Assembly: GCA_964577295.1 (NCBI GenBank) | Contig: CAZNYN010000048.1 | Location: forward strand, 1-15,049 | Direction of reading: 5' to 3' | DNA: 15,049 bases | From: CAZNYN01 sp964577295 | Lineage (GTDB): Bacteria > Synergistota > Synergistia > Synergistales > Synergistaceae | In this document: positions 6,416 through 14,531 of the stretch, piece after piece | How positions within the stretch are numbered: position 1 is the stretch's first letter | Layout: the number at the start of each line of letters is the position of its first letter | The notes under the pieces: generated by a model | Database searches by the model: none | What the model was told of the DNA's origin: nothing | Seen by the model: the letters and a program-made list of their open reading frames with translations, nothing else | Translations under genes and position numbers: made by a program

Positions 6416-7225
6416 TTGATTAAAGATAAGTTTGAAGAGTATTCAAAGAGATTCGAGGGCGAGCTGCGCGAAGATAAGTTTAAGTTTGATTTCTTCGACA
6501 GGCTTGTCGTCATGTGGACGCTTCTGACACGCATTCCTCTGCCAAAGAGGTTCTGGCCGAAGGTCATGCCGAACGGAGCGCGGACTCTTACATTGGCCCC
6601 GATTGTCGGAGGCATTCTGGGCTTTATAACGGGAGTTGTCATCACATTTGTAAATATTATGGGCATAGGACAGATAGGCTCTGTCTGGATAGGCGCCGCT
6701 TTCTACGCCATGGCGGGCTGGGCTCTGCACCTTGACGGCTGGGGCGACCTCTGGGACGGCATAGGCTCGGGACGCAGAGGCGAAGAGCTTCGCTCCGTGA
6801 TGAAGGACAGCCGCTTGGGCTCTTTCGGAGCGATAGGGCTTATTTTGGCATTCGGGCTCTGGACCGGGCTGCTGCTTGCTCTCGGACAGCATCAGGAGGC
6901 TTTGGCTCTTATGACTGCGGGAGCTGTGGGGCGTTTCGGCTCCTGCACTGCGGCATTCCGCGGGCGATATCCGTGGGAGAGCGGCATGGGTAAGGGCTAT
7001 GTGGACGGCTTCGGCGGCTATGAGATGTTTCTTTCCGCCATTTCCGTACTGCTCTTTCTCCCCTTCGCTCCGATGGAGTGGATTTTGTCCGTTGTTCTTG
7101 TATTTGTGGCTTCCTACGGTGCTGCGTCCCACATGAACGGGCGGCTCGGAGGCGTGAACGGCGATGTGCTCGGAGCATGTGCCGTTGCGGGAGAGCTTAT
7201 CACTCTCATGGTGTTTGCGCTGTGA
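6416..7225 (+). CDS. cobS: Adenosylcobinamide-GDP ribazoletransferase (cobalamin synthase)
   Basis: CobS joins adenosylcobinamide-GDP to alpha-ribazole (or its phosphate) in the membrane to complete the lower ligand of vitamin B12. The 269-residue protein has several membrane helices. Its signatures are ALHLDGWGDLWDG (103-115), MKDSRLGSFG (129-138) and RLGGVNGDVLGA (243-254). About 20 hydrophilic N-terminal residues extend beyond typical members. The start is TTG at 6416 with AAAGGA nine nt upstream. A nearby ATG at 6408 is in another frame and stops after three codons, which could act as a tiny leader or be chance. The stop overlaps the HAD phosphatase start by 4 nt. MetF and MetH downstream make a B12-use context. 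Confidence 0.92.
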   Translation: MIKDKFEEYSKRFEGELREDKFKFDFFDRLVVMWTLLTRIPLPKRFWPKVMPNGARTLTLAPIVGGILGFITGVVITFVNIMGIGQIGSVWIGAAFYAMAGWALHLDGWGDLWDGIGSGRRGEELRSVMKDSRLGSFGAIGLILAFGLWTGLLLALGQHQEALALMTAGAVGRFGSCTAAFRGRYPWESGMGKGYVDGFGGYEMFLSAISVLLFLPFAPMEWILSVVLVFVASYGAASHMNGRLGGVNGDVLGACAVAGELITLMVFAL

Positions 7226-8028
7226 GTTACAGACCTAAGCTTATTGCGCTCGACATGGACGGTACTCTCCTAAACGGAAGCGGCGTTCTGACAAACAGGA
7301 CAAAAGCGGCGATAAAGGCGGCAAGGGAGCAGGGCATACATGTCACAATCGCAACCGGCAGGATGTACCCTTCCGCTCTGCCGATAATCCTTGAGCTGGG
7401 AATAGACGTGCCATGCGTCTTTTACAACGGAGCCGTGATAAAAAACCCAGTCACTCACGAAATTCTCTACGAGAAGCCGATAGACGAGGAGCTCACTCAC
7501 GAGATTCTGGACTTTTACAGGGAGCACGGCTGGTATCTGCAAATTTATCACGAGGACAAGCTCCTTGTCGTGGACTCTTCCGACCCGCGCTGTAAGTATT
7601 ACGAGAGCATAGCAAAGATAGACGCCGTGGCTCTGGGCGATGATTTCTGGGACTTCTGCGGAACTCCGGAAAAGCTCCTCGGAATATCGATGCACAGGGA
7701 AGTCTTTGAAAATATGAAAAGTCTCACAGAGGAGTATTTCGGCGACAGGCTCTATGTCGCGGCTTCGTGGCGCGCCTTTGTCGAGATGGTAAACCGTGAT
7801 GTAAACAAGGCTCTGGCCGTGAAGATTGTGGCGGAGAGTCTGGGTATAGAGCGCGAGGACGTGATGGCCTTCGGAGACGGAGGAAATGACAAAGAGATGC
7901 TGGCATGGGCGGGAGTGGGAGTGGCAATGGGCAACGCCGCATCCCACGTGAAGTCCTCCGCGGATATTACAGCTTCGGACAATGACAGCGACGGAGCGGC
8001 CGAGATATTGGAGCGGTACATAGATTAG
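7222..8028 (+). CDS. Cof-type HAD-IIB family hydrolase
   Basis: A cytosolic phosphatase of 268 residues from the Cof subgroup of HAD enzymes, which act on small phosphorylated metabolites. Motif I is DMDGT (Asp11 nucleophile, Asp13 acid/base), motif II is ATGR (Thr45), Lys197 is the likely motif III lysine, and motif IV is GDGGND (218-223). A cap domain lies between about residues 85 and 185. The GTG at 7222 overlaps the cobS TGA (GTGA), so translation is likely coupled and the longer upstream reading inside cobS is not real. Substrate cannot be told from sequence. Its place directly after cobS suggests, without proof, a role in removing the 5'-phosphate in the late B12 pathway. Confidence 0.9.
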   Translation: MSYRPKLIALDMDGTLLNGSGVLTNRTKAAIKAAREQGIHVTIATGRMYPSALPIILELGIDVPCVFYNGAVIKNPVTHEILYEKPIDEELTHEILDFYREHGWYLQIYHEDKLLVVDSSDPRCKYYESIAKIDAVALGDDFWDFCGTPEKLLGISMHREVFENMKSLTEEYFGDRLYVAASWRAFVEMVNRDVNKALAVKIVAESLGIEREDVMAFGDGGNDKEMLAWAGVGVAMGNAASHVKSSADITASDNDSDGAAEILERYID

Positions 8029-8061
8029 AAGATTAAAATTTGACATTTAGGAGGGAGAGCA

Positions 8062-8934
8062 ATGAAGGATTTTTTTGAAAAACAGAGCCCCACTCTATCT
8101 TTTGAAATTTTTCCCCCCAAGGGAAAGGGGGAACTCAGCTCCATATTCGCTACGGTAGACGCTCTTGCAAGCCTCGCCCCCGACCTTATAAGCGTCACAT
8201 ACGGCGCGGGCGGCACTAGCAGGGAGAACACTGCGGAGATAGCTTCGGAGATTCAAAACAGCTACAACATTCCCGCAGTCGCCCACCTCACATGCGTAGG
8301 CTCTACGAAAGAGCAGATGGACACTGTACTTTGCTCTCTTTCCGAGAAGGGCGTGAAGAACATTCTCGCTCTGCGCGGAGATTTGGCGGAGGGTGAGAGC
8401 CTGTCGGATTTCAAATACGCATGCGACCTCATTACTTTTATAAAATCAAAATATGATTTCAAAATTTTAGCGGCATGTTACCCCGAAAAGCACTTGGAGG
8501 CCTACTCCATGAGGGACGACCTCATCAACTTGAAGAGAAAGTGCGACTGTGGAGCGGACATGCTCATATCTCAGCTTTTCTTCGACAACAATATATTTTA
8601 CGAATTCAGAGACAGAGCGCGCGCAATGGGCATTTCCCTGCCTATGGCCGCAGGCATCATGCCGATAACGTCCGCATCCCAGATAAACAGAATGGTCTCC
8701 ATGTGCGGAGCTTCCGTGCCTGACAAGGTTCAGAAGATTATCAGAGCTTACGGCCACAACAGCATGGCAATGAAGGAAGCGGGCATAGCTTATGCAACGG
8801 CTCAGATAGTAGACCTCCTCGCAAACGGTGTGGACGGAATACACCTCTACACTATGAATCAGCCCGATATAGCAAAGCGCATATCGGAAAATATCAGGGG
8901 CATTCTATACTCTCTGAGGGTGAAGCGTGGCTGA
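8062..8934 (+). CDS. metF: Methylenetetrahydrofolate reductase
   Basis: This FAD enzyme reduces 5,10-methylene-tetrahydrofolate to 5-methyl-tetrahydrofolate, the methyl donor for MetH. The 290-residue TIM-barrel protein is bacterial MetF length. It shows FEIFPPK (14-20, with the catalytic Glu), VTYGAGG (45-51), AHLTC (74-78) and NILALRGD (100-107). The ATG at 8062 has AGGAGG (8049-8054) 7 nt upstream, the strongest ribosome binding site of this cluster. It follows the HAD gene by 33 nt and its end overlaps the activation-domain gene by 8 nt, tying it to methionine synthesis. In some anaerobes MetF works with a partner electron-transfer subunit; none is visible here. Confidence 0.95.
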   Translation: MKDFFEKQSPTLSFEIFPPKGKGELSSIFATVDALASLAPDLISVTYGAGGTSRENTAEIASEIQNSYNIPAVAHLTCVGSTKEQMDTVLCSLSEKGVKNILALRGDLAEGESLSDFKYACDLITFIKSKYDFKILAACYPEKHLEAYSMRDDLINLKRKCDCGADMLISQLFFDNNIFYEFRDRARAMGISLPMAAGIMPITSASQINRMVSMCGASVPDKVQKIIRAYGHNSMAMKEAGIAYATAQIVDLLANGVDGIHLYTMNQPDIAKRISENIRGILYSLRVKRG

Positions 8935-9592
8935 TATCCCCGCGCCCGTAATGAAAGAGGCTCTGCGCCTTCTCGGTGCGGACGGCGAGCTGCCTTGTGA
9001 TTTCCGCGCAAAAGCCGAAGAGCTTTATGCGGAGCTTCTCTCGTCCGTGACGGTAAGGGGCTCTTATGCCCGTGTCAAAGTCTCGATCTGCGGAGACGAA
9101 ATTTCTTTTGACGATTTTAAAGTGCAGAGCCGCAGTCTGGCGGAACTTCTGGAAAACAGCGGCTCCTGCGTCATAATGGCGGTCACATTGGGAGCGGCCG
9201 TTGACAGGCTCATATCGCGCGTCCAGATGAAGGACATGGCGGACGCTGTCGTGCTGGATGCTCTGGCTTCTGCCGCGGCGGAGAGCGAATGCGACAGGCT
9301 TGAAGCTAAAGCCGCCGAGACACTGGGAGACGGAGAGTTTATGACAATGCGCTTCAGCCCCGGTTACGGAGATGTTCCTCTCTTGCTCTCGGAGTACATA
9401 CTCTCATCGCTGAATTCGGGACGAAAGCTGGGAATTTCTCTTACAAAATCCTCGATGCTCGTGCCGATAAAATCAATTACCGCGGTAATAGGAATATCCG
9501 ACAGAAAAGAAAAGCGCGGAAAGAGCTGCGATCTCTGCTCCGCGTTTGAATCATGTATATACAGGAAGAGGGGCGAAATCTGCGGTGCTTAA
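8927..9592 (+). CDS. Stand-alone methionine synthase activation-domain protein
   Basis: The 221-residue protein corresponds to the reactivation domain that in E. coli is the C-terminal part of MetH. Seen here are RFSPGYGDVP (142-151), the segment MLVPIKSITAVIG and a terminal C-x2-C-x5-C cluster (Cys201, Cys204, Cys210). Such separate proteins are known in organisms with a short MetH, as in Thermotoga. It is expected to help reduce and remethylate inactive cob(II)alamin on MetH; the tail cysteines may hold a metal or an iron-sulfur cluster (inference). The GTG at 8927 has GAGGG 6 nt upstream and overlaps metF by 8 nt; its 3' end overlaps metH by 8 nt. Confidence 0.88.
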   Translation: MADIPAPVMKEALRLLGADGELPCDFRAKAEELYAELLSSVTVRGSYARVKVSICGDEISFDDFKVQSRSLAELLENSGSCVIMAVTLGAAVDRLISRVQMKDMADAVVLDALASAAAESECDRLEAKAAETLGDGEFMTMRFSPGYGDVPLLLSEYILSSLNSGRKLGISLTKSSMLVPIKSITAVIGISDRKEKRGKSCDLCSAFESCIYRKRGEICGA

Positions 9593-11939
9593 ATTAAACG
9601 GAGAAAAAATAATAATTTTTGACGGAGCTATGGGAACAATGCTCCAGAACAGAGGCCTTAAAGTCGGCGGCATACCGGAAATGCTCAACATCACAAACCC
9701 CGATGTTATAGAGTCCATACACAGGGAGTATCTTGATGCGGGGTCTGATGTCGTAAGTACAAACACCTTCGGAGCAAACAGATACAAAGCGGAAAAAGCC
9801 GGACGCACAGTGGAAGAACTCGTCTCGGCCGCAGTCACTGCCGCGAGAAAAGCGGCGGGCAGGGACAAATATGTCGCTCTGGACATAGGCCCGTGCGGAA
9901 GAGTCATGGCTCCTACGGGAGACCTGCCGTTTGAGGAAGCCGTAGAAGTATTTGCGGAAGTTGTGAGAGCGGGCGTCAAAGCCGAAGCGGATATGATAAT
10001 CCTCGAAACCTTCACTGATCTCTACGAGCTCAAAGCGGCAGTCATAGCGGCAAAGGAAAATTCCGACCTGCCGATAGCAGCGACAATGAGCTTTGAAGAA
10101 AACGGCATGACATTTTTCGGAACATCGGTGGAATCAATGGTGCTCACACTCGAAGGGCTCGGAGTGGACGCTCTCGGCATAAACTGCTCCTTGGGGCCTA
10201 AACAGCTAGCTCCCATCGTGAAAAAAATTCTCGAAATATCATCAATCCCCGTAATGGTTCAGCCAAACGCGGGACTTCCCGTTATGGAGGACGGAAAGAC
10301 GCGCTACGACATAACAGCGGAAGAGTTCGCCTCATACGCAGGGGACTTCGTAAAGTCCGGAGTATCCATAATAGGAGGCTGCTGCGGAACTTCCCCCGAA
10401 TATATAAAGCTCGTCAAAGAAAAAGTGCGCGCCATCTCCCCGCTTAAAAGAACCGTCCCAAAGAGGACGGGAATATGCTCGCCCTCAAAGTCCGTATTCT
10501 TCGGCGATGACGTTGTAATCATAGGAGAGAGGCTAAACCCGACAGGCAAAAAAACTCTTCAGGCAGCAATAAGAGCGAAGGACACGGACTACATACTCAA
10601 AGAAGCAATTCATCAGCAGGAGCAGGGAGCTTCCGTTCTGGACGTGAACATGGGACTTCCCGACATTGACGAAGCCGCCGCTTTGACCGCCGCGGTATCG
10701 GAAATACAGTCTGTTACAGACTTGCCGCTCCAGCTTGACTCGTCAAACCACACGGCACTCGAAAAAGCGGCGCGCATATACAACGGCAAGCCTCTCATAA
10801 ACTCAGTAAACGGCAAGAAAGATTCCTTGGAAAAAATTCTGCCAATAGTAAAAAAATACGGATGCGCGGTTTTGGGTCTCACTCTTGACGACAGCGGCAT
10901 TCCCGACAGTGCGGAAGGCCGCCTTGCCATAGCGAAACTCATAGTCGAAGCGGCGGAAGCTATGGGCATAGACAGAAGCAATGTGCTCATAGACTGCCTC
11001 GTGATGACAGCCTCCGCTCAGCAGAGCCAAGCCGCCGAAACCTTGAAGGCAGTGCGCATGGTCAAAGAAGAGCTTGGAGTGAAGACAGTGCTCGGTGTGA
11101 GCAACGTCTCCTTCGGACTTCCCGCCCGCCCCGTCATAAACAGGACAATGCTCGCAATGGCTCTCACAGAGGGGCTTGACGCACCTATCATGAACCCCGG
11201 GGACGCAGGCATGGCAGAGACAGTCGCGGCATACAGAGTGCTCACGGCAAAGGACGTAAATTCCGCGGACTACATAGCCAAGTTCTCGCAGTACACGCCG
11301 CCCGACGACAGCAAAGAGAGCGGCGCGAGCCTCCCTCACGCAATAATGAGAGGGCTCAAAAAAGAAGCTGACGAAGCCGCCGCTGTACTTTTGACAGAGA
11401 AAAAACCGCTCGAAATAATAGAAGAGATAATAGTCCCGGCTCTGGACGAAGTCGGAAAAGCCTACGAAAGCGGAAAAATATTCCTGCCCCAGCTCATAAA
11501 GTCCGCAGAAGCGGCAAAAGCCTCTTTTGAAAGAATCAGAACGGCTCTTGCCTCGGAAGGCAACAGTGAGGGAGCGGAAAGAAAGAAGATAGTCCTAGCC
11601 ACAGTGTGGGGCGACATACACGACATAGGCAAAAACATAGTCAAAGTCATAATGGAAAACTACAACTTTGACGTGCGCGACTTGGGACGGGACGTGCCGC
11701 CCGAAAAAGTTCTGGATGCAGTAAGAGAGAGCGGAGCGGAGCTTGTCGGCTTGAGCGCGCTGATGACGACGACAGTCGCAAACATGAAAGATACAATAAC
11801 TCTGCTCAAAAGAGAGTGTCCGAATGTAAAAATCATAGTCGGAGGCGCAGTTCTGACTCAGCCGCTCGCGGAACATGTCGGAGCGGACTTTTACGCGAAA
11901 GACGCAATGGAGAGTGTTCGGATAGCAAGCGAGATTTAA
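9585..11939 (+). CDS. metH: B12-dependent methionine synthase lacking the activation domain
   Basis: MetH moves a methyl group from methyl-tetrahydrofolate through cobalamin to homocysteine. The 784-residue chain has a homocysteine barrel (1 to about 290) with zinc-ligand cysteines 201 (INCSLGP), 266 and 267 (GGCCGTS). A pterin-binding barrel follows (about 305-570: GERLNPTGKK, DVNMGLPDIDEAAA, LDSSNHTALEKA). Then come the helical cap and the cobalamin domain with D-x-H-x-x-G at 677-682 (His679 is the expected lower ligand). The protein ends there, so the activation module is absent and is supplied by the preceding gene. I chose GTG at 9585 because the product then begins just before FDGAMGT and overlaps the previous gene by 8 nt; the upstream GGAAGAGGGG is a modest ribosome binding site. 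An upstream in-frame TTG at 9546 is unlikely. Confidence 0.95.
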   Translation: MLKLNGEKIIIFDGAMGTMLQNRGLKVGGIPEMLNITNPDVIESIHREYLDAGSDVVSTNTFGANRYKAEKAGRTVEELVSAAVTAARKAAGRDKYVALDIGPCGRVMAPTGDLPFEEAVEVFAEVVRAGVKAEADMIILETFTDLYELKAAVIAAKENSDLPIAATMSFEENGMTFFGTSVESMVLTLEGLGVDALGINCSLGPKQLAPIVKKILEISSIPVMVQPNAGLPVMEDGKTRYDITAEEFASYAGDFVKSGVSIIGGCCGTSPEYIKLVKEKVRAISPLKRTVPKRTGICSPSKSVFFGDDVVIIGERLNPTGKKTLQAAIRAKDTDYILKEAIHQQEQGASVLDVNMGLPDIDEAAALTAAVSEIQSVTDLPLQLDSSNHTALEKAARIYNGKPLINSVNGKKDSLEKILPIVKKYGCAVLGLTLDDSGIPDSAEGRLAIAKLIVEAAEAMGIDRSNVLIDCLVMTASAQQSQAAETLKAVRMVKEELGVKTVLGVSNVSFGLPARPVINRTMLAMALTEGLDAPIMNPGDAGMAETVAAYRVLTAKDVNSADYIAKFSQYTPPDDSKESGASLPHAIMRGLKKEADEAAAVLLTEKKPLEIIEEIIVPALDEVGKAYESGKIFLPQLIKSAEAAKASFERIRTALASEGNSEGAERKKIVLATVWGDIHDIGKNIVKVIMENYNFDVRDLGRDVPPEKVLDAVRESGAELVGLSALMTTTVANMKDTITLLKRECPNVKIIVGGAVLTQPLAEHVGADFYAKDAMESVRIASEI

Positions 11940-12016
11940 ATTCAGAGAAACACGGATGAAATCAATTACGAAATGTCTCTTCCGCTGACTATATGTGCCG
12001 GTCTATGACGCATGGG

Positions 12017-12033
12017 TGAGATGGAAAATCTCA
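12017..12033. other. Small hairpin in the metH / TPR-gene convergent gap
   Basis: TGAGAT-GGAAA-ATCTCA forms a 6-bp stem with a 5-nt loop, flanked by GAC and GTC that could extend the fold. A second weak pairing, GGTGC with GCACC, occurs at about 12065-12085. No T-run follows either, so they are poor intrinsic terminators. The gap (11940-12086) holds no credible coding sequence. Confidence 0.3.
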
Positions 12034-12086
12034 GTCGTAATCGAAGCCGGTTTGTTAATCAGGCGGTGCGTATAATCAGAGGCACC

Positions 12087-13349
12087 TTAGAAAATATCGA
12101 GCAGGCTCAGTCCGTCGCGGATTGAGCTTGTTCCTTTATGCAGGCGAACCTTCTTATACTTCGCGTCTGTTCCGCTCTCGTTCAGGAATGCGGCATAGAA
12201 AGTCGCGCCTCCGCCCTTCACGGGGCAGATTACAGTGCCGTCCTTAGCTTTCTTGCGCTCCTGCAGCTTGTCCTTGTTCTTGTCGAGCAGGAAATTGGAA
12301 AGAGAGAGACCTTTTTCAGTCTTATAGAGAGGGGAAGAGCTCTCTGCTTCCTGCAGAACTCCGCCCACAAAGATAAGGCGCATTCCGCGCTTCGGCATAG
12401 ATTCCGCATAAGTCCAGATCTCCGCGTCCTTCTTGGAAAGCACGCCGTCTTCCTCTATTTTGACAAAATCCTTTCTGTCGGGGGTGCCGAGCACTTCCTT
12501 AACAGCCGCTTTAGTATAGTCAAGCTTTATCAGACCGATAGACTTTCCCGCCGCGATTGTCAGTTTCGGATCTGTCGGATACCCGAGCATCGTCTTTGCG
12601 GCAAGTACGCCGTGCAGAGAGGAGGCGCTGCCGTCCGTAAGCGCTGCCGCTCTCTCATAAGCGCCGAGAGCTCCTTCCCACGAGGCAAGCTCCATCAGCT
12701 TCTTCGCACACTCCATAACCTTCTCCGGCTCTGTATAAAGAGCGGCGAGGTTTGCAAAACTTTCGGACGCGCCCTTGATATCATCCTGCTTCAGCGATGC
12801 CTTCGCTATCATCTCCCACAGCTCGGGCTTTTTGCGCTCCTTCTTCACAGCGTCGCGCAGAACCTTGAGAGCCCTCTCATACTCGCCCTTCTGCATATAG
12901 AGCCAGCCGAGGCGCGTCAGAGCCTTGACATCTCCGGGAATAACCTTCAAATGCTCCTCATAGCGCGCAATGGCGGCATCCGTCTTGCCCGTCTCCTCAA
13001 GGCAGACTGCAAGCTGATAGAGCACATCCTTGCGCTCGGGGCGGATCTTCATAACCTTTGCATAATAAATCGCGGCATTCTCATACTCATGCTGCTTAAA
13101 GAGAGCCGTAGCCTTTTGATAATACTTCTCGGGCAGGACATTTGTCCTGTAATACCAAAAACTTCCGCCGACAAACGCAATGACAATCACCGCGGCAATG
13201 GCGGCAAAAACATAGCGGGGAACGGGCGGACGCGGGTCCTTCTTCAGAGCGAAGCGTCGCTCCTCCTCCGTAGCTCCGATCTGCTCATCGGGAACGGTTT
13301 CGGGACAAATCTCGTGATTCCTGCAATTTTTATTTATATCGTCGGACAT
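12087..13349 (-). CDS. Membrane-anchored TPR protein with SmpA/OmlA-like C-terminal domain
   Basis: The 420-residue protein starts with about 45 hydrophilic residues, then one membrane helix (about 46-67), so most of it lies outside the cytoplasm. At least three 34-residue TPR units follow: EKYYQKATALFKQHEYENAA, then RKDVLYQLAVCLEETGKTDAA, then DVKALTRLGWLYMQKGEYERA (first residues only), with weaker helical repeats to about 250. Around 270-345 a segment with VLGTPDRKDF, DAEIWTYAESMPKRGMRLIF and GGVLQEAE resembles the small SmpA/OmlA fold. No binding partner can be named. The ATG at 13349 starts MSDDINKN, but the GGAGAGG upstream is 16 nt away; an ATG at 13388 is also possible without a clear ribosome binding site. 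It is divergent from the DUF2156 gene. Confidence 0.8.
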   Translation of the reverse strand: MSDDINKNCRNHEICPETVPDEQIGATEEERRFALKKDPRPPVPRYVFAAIAAVIVIAFVGGSFWYYRTNVLPEKYYQKATALFKQHEYENAAIYYAKVMKIRPERKDVLYQLAVCLEETGKTDAAIARYEEHLKVIPGDVKALTRLGWLYMQKGEYERALKVLRDAVKKERKKPELWEMIAKASLKQDDIKGASESFANLAALYTEPEKVMECAKKLMELASWEGALGAYERAAALTDGSASSLHGVLAAKTMLGYPTDPKLTIAAGKSIGLIKLDYTKAAVKEVLGTPDRKDFVKIEEDGVLSKKDAEIWTYAESMPKRGMRLIFVGGVLQEAESSSPLYKTEKGLSLSNFLLDKNKDKLQERKKAKDGTVICPVKGGGATFYAAFLNESGTDAKYKKVRLHKGTSSIRDGLSLLDIF

Positions 13350-13453
13350 ATTATAAAGACACTTTCCTCTCCGATTTAAAAAAATCATAAGTCTAAGAGC
13401 ACGTATAAAAATCTCTGCGCACGTGCCATAAATTGTACCAGATATACGCCCTT

Positions 13454-13482
13454 TTGCTATGGATATTTTAACGATTTACATA
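13454..13482 (+). promoter_or_regulatory. Putative promoter of the DUF2156 gene
   Basis: TTGCTA (13454-13459) and TACATA (13477-13482) are separated by 17 bp, about 40 nt before the start codon. The match is moderate. The remaining divergent gap to the TPR gene has no feature I can name with confidence. Confidence 0.4.
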
Positions 13483-13521
13483 TATTCTATGGTCTGAAAA
13501 TAACTGTACGGGGGAATTTTT

Positions 13522-14421
13522 TTGCAGCTCGAATTCAAAGATATATCAATAGAGGACATATCCTCATACTTGGCTCATTGGGAACTCACAAATCAGAAAT
13601 CATCGGACTACAGCTTTCCCATACTGTGGGGCTGGGCTCTCACATACGGATACCAAGTCGCCATAGAGCGCGGCACAGACCTCTTTTGGACAAGACAGAC
13701 ATTGCCCTCCATATACAACATGGCACCCATAGGCAGCTGGCAGAGAGACGACTGGGCTGAAATTCTAGCCGACAGATGCGGCAAAAACTGCGAATTCTGG
13801 CTCGTCCCCGAAACACTTCTCAATATATGGCAGGAACAGCTCGGAGACAGAATAGAAGCGGAAGACGACCGCGGCAACTGGGAATACCTCTACGACATAA
13901 AAGATCTGGCTTCGCTCGCAGGCAACAAATACATGAAAAAACGCAACAGAGTAAACCACTTCAGGCGCAACTATCCATACACATACGAGCCCATATCCGC
14001 AGCAAACGCCGCGGACGTAATGGACTTTCAGATAGCATGGTGTCAGGCAAATCACTGCGGAAGCACACCGGGACTGACGGAAGAGAGCCACGGCATCCAG
14101 AGAATCCTCCAGCACTGGGACGTAATACCCCACCTGCGCGGCGGAGTTATAAAAGTCGGAGAAGAGATAGCGGCATACACAATAGGGGAGCTTGCGGGAG
14201 ACAACATAGTAGTCCACTTTGAAAAGGCGAGCCTCGAATACGGAGCGGGATACCAAGTTATAAACAAAGAATTTTTGTCTCACATGCTTGAAGAAAACCC
14301 CAGTCTGAAAGTCGCGAACAGAGAAGAAGACATGAACGACCCCGGGCTTCGCGAAGCAAAACTCTCATACCTTCCGACAGGCTACATAAAAAAATACAGA
14401 GTGAAAATAAACCTGCACTGA
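13522..14421 (+). CDS. DUF2156 / phosphatidylglycerol lysyltransferase C-terminal-domain-like protein
   Basis: A 299-residue soluble protein resembling the LPG_synthase_C (DUF2156) family, which has a double GNAT-like fold as in aminoacyl-phosphatidylglycerol synthases. Recognisable parts are the N-terminal WELTNQKSSDYSFPILWGW, the central YLYDIKDLASLAGNKYMKKR followed by NRVNHFRR, and the late VHFEKAS-x4-GAGYQVINKEF, NREEDMNDPGLREAKLSYLP and KKYRV. It lacks the membrane flippase half of MprF, so it is a stand-alone domain; its acyl or aminoacyl donor and acceptor are unknown. The start is TTG at 13522, with GGGGGA (13510-13515) about 6 nt upstream. It is a single-gene unit, divergent from the TPR gene and followed by tRNA-Asn. 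Confidence 0.85.
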   Translation: MQLEFKDISIEDISSYLAHWELTNQKSSDYSFPILWGWALTYGYQVAIERGTDLFWTRQTLPSIYNMAPIGSWQRDDWAEILADRCGKNCEFWLVPETLLNIWQEQLGDRIEAEDDRGNWEYLYDIKDLASLAGNKYMKKRNRVNHFRRNYPYTYEPISAANAADVMDFQIAWCQANHCGSTPGLTEESHGIQRILQHWDVIPHLRGGVIKVGEEIAAYTIGELAGDNIVVHFEKASLEYGAGYQVINKEFLSHMLEENPSLKVANREEDMNDPGLREAKLSYLPTGYIKKYRVKINLH

Positions 14422-14472
14422 CAAAAAGAGAGCGTCAATCCCGTTTAAAGCGCGGCAAGACAAAATAAGGAC

Positions 14473-14500
14473 TTGCCAAATATAAAAAGGATGCTATAAT
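14473..14500 (+). promoter_or_regulatory. Promoter of tRNA-Asn
   Basis: TTGCCA (14473-14478) and a consensus TATAAT (14495-14500) are 16 bp apart, about 31 bp before the mature tRNA. The match is strong and well placed. Confidence 0.75.
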
Positions 14501-14507
14501 AATCTGC

Positions 14508-14525
14508 GTCACGATTTTTCGTGAC
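14508..14525 (+). other. Hairpin in the tRNA-Asn 5' leader
   Basis: GTCACG-ATTTTT-CGTGAC forms a perfect 6-bp stem located between the expected transcription start (near 14507) and the tRNA 5' end. It could influence RNase P processing or RNA stability. Its T's are in the loop rather than after the stem, so it is not a normal terminator. Confidence 0.5.
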
Positions 14526-14531
14526 AGCTAT

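Noticed and set aside
6199..6666. Minus-strand open frame of 155 codons spanning the apbE-cobS gap.
   Set aside because: It runs antisense through the 5' part of cobS, has no recognisable motifs, and conflicts with the well-supported TTG start of cobS.
12138..13379. Long plus-strand open frame opposite the TPR gene (413 codons).
   Set aside because: It mirrors the TPR gene's codon pattern, shows no family features, and the minus-strand protein has clear TPR repeats.
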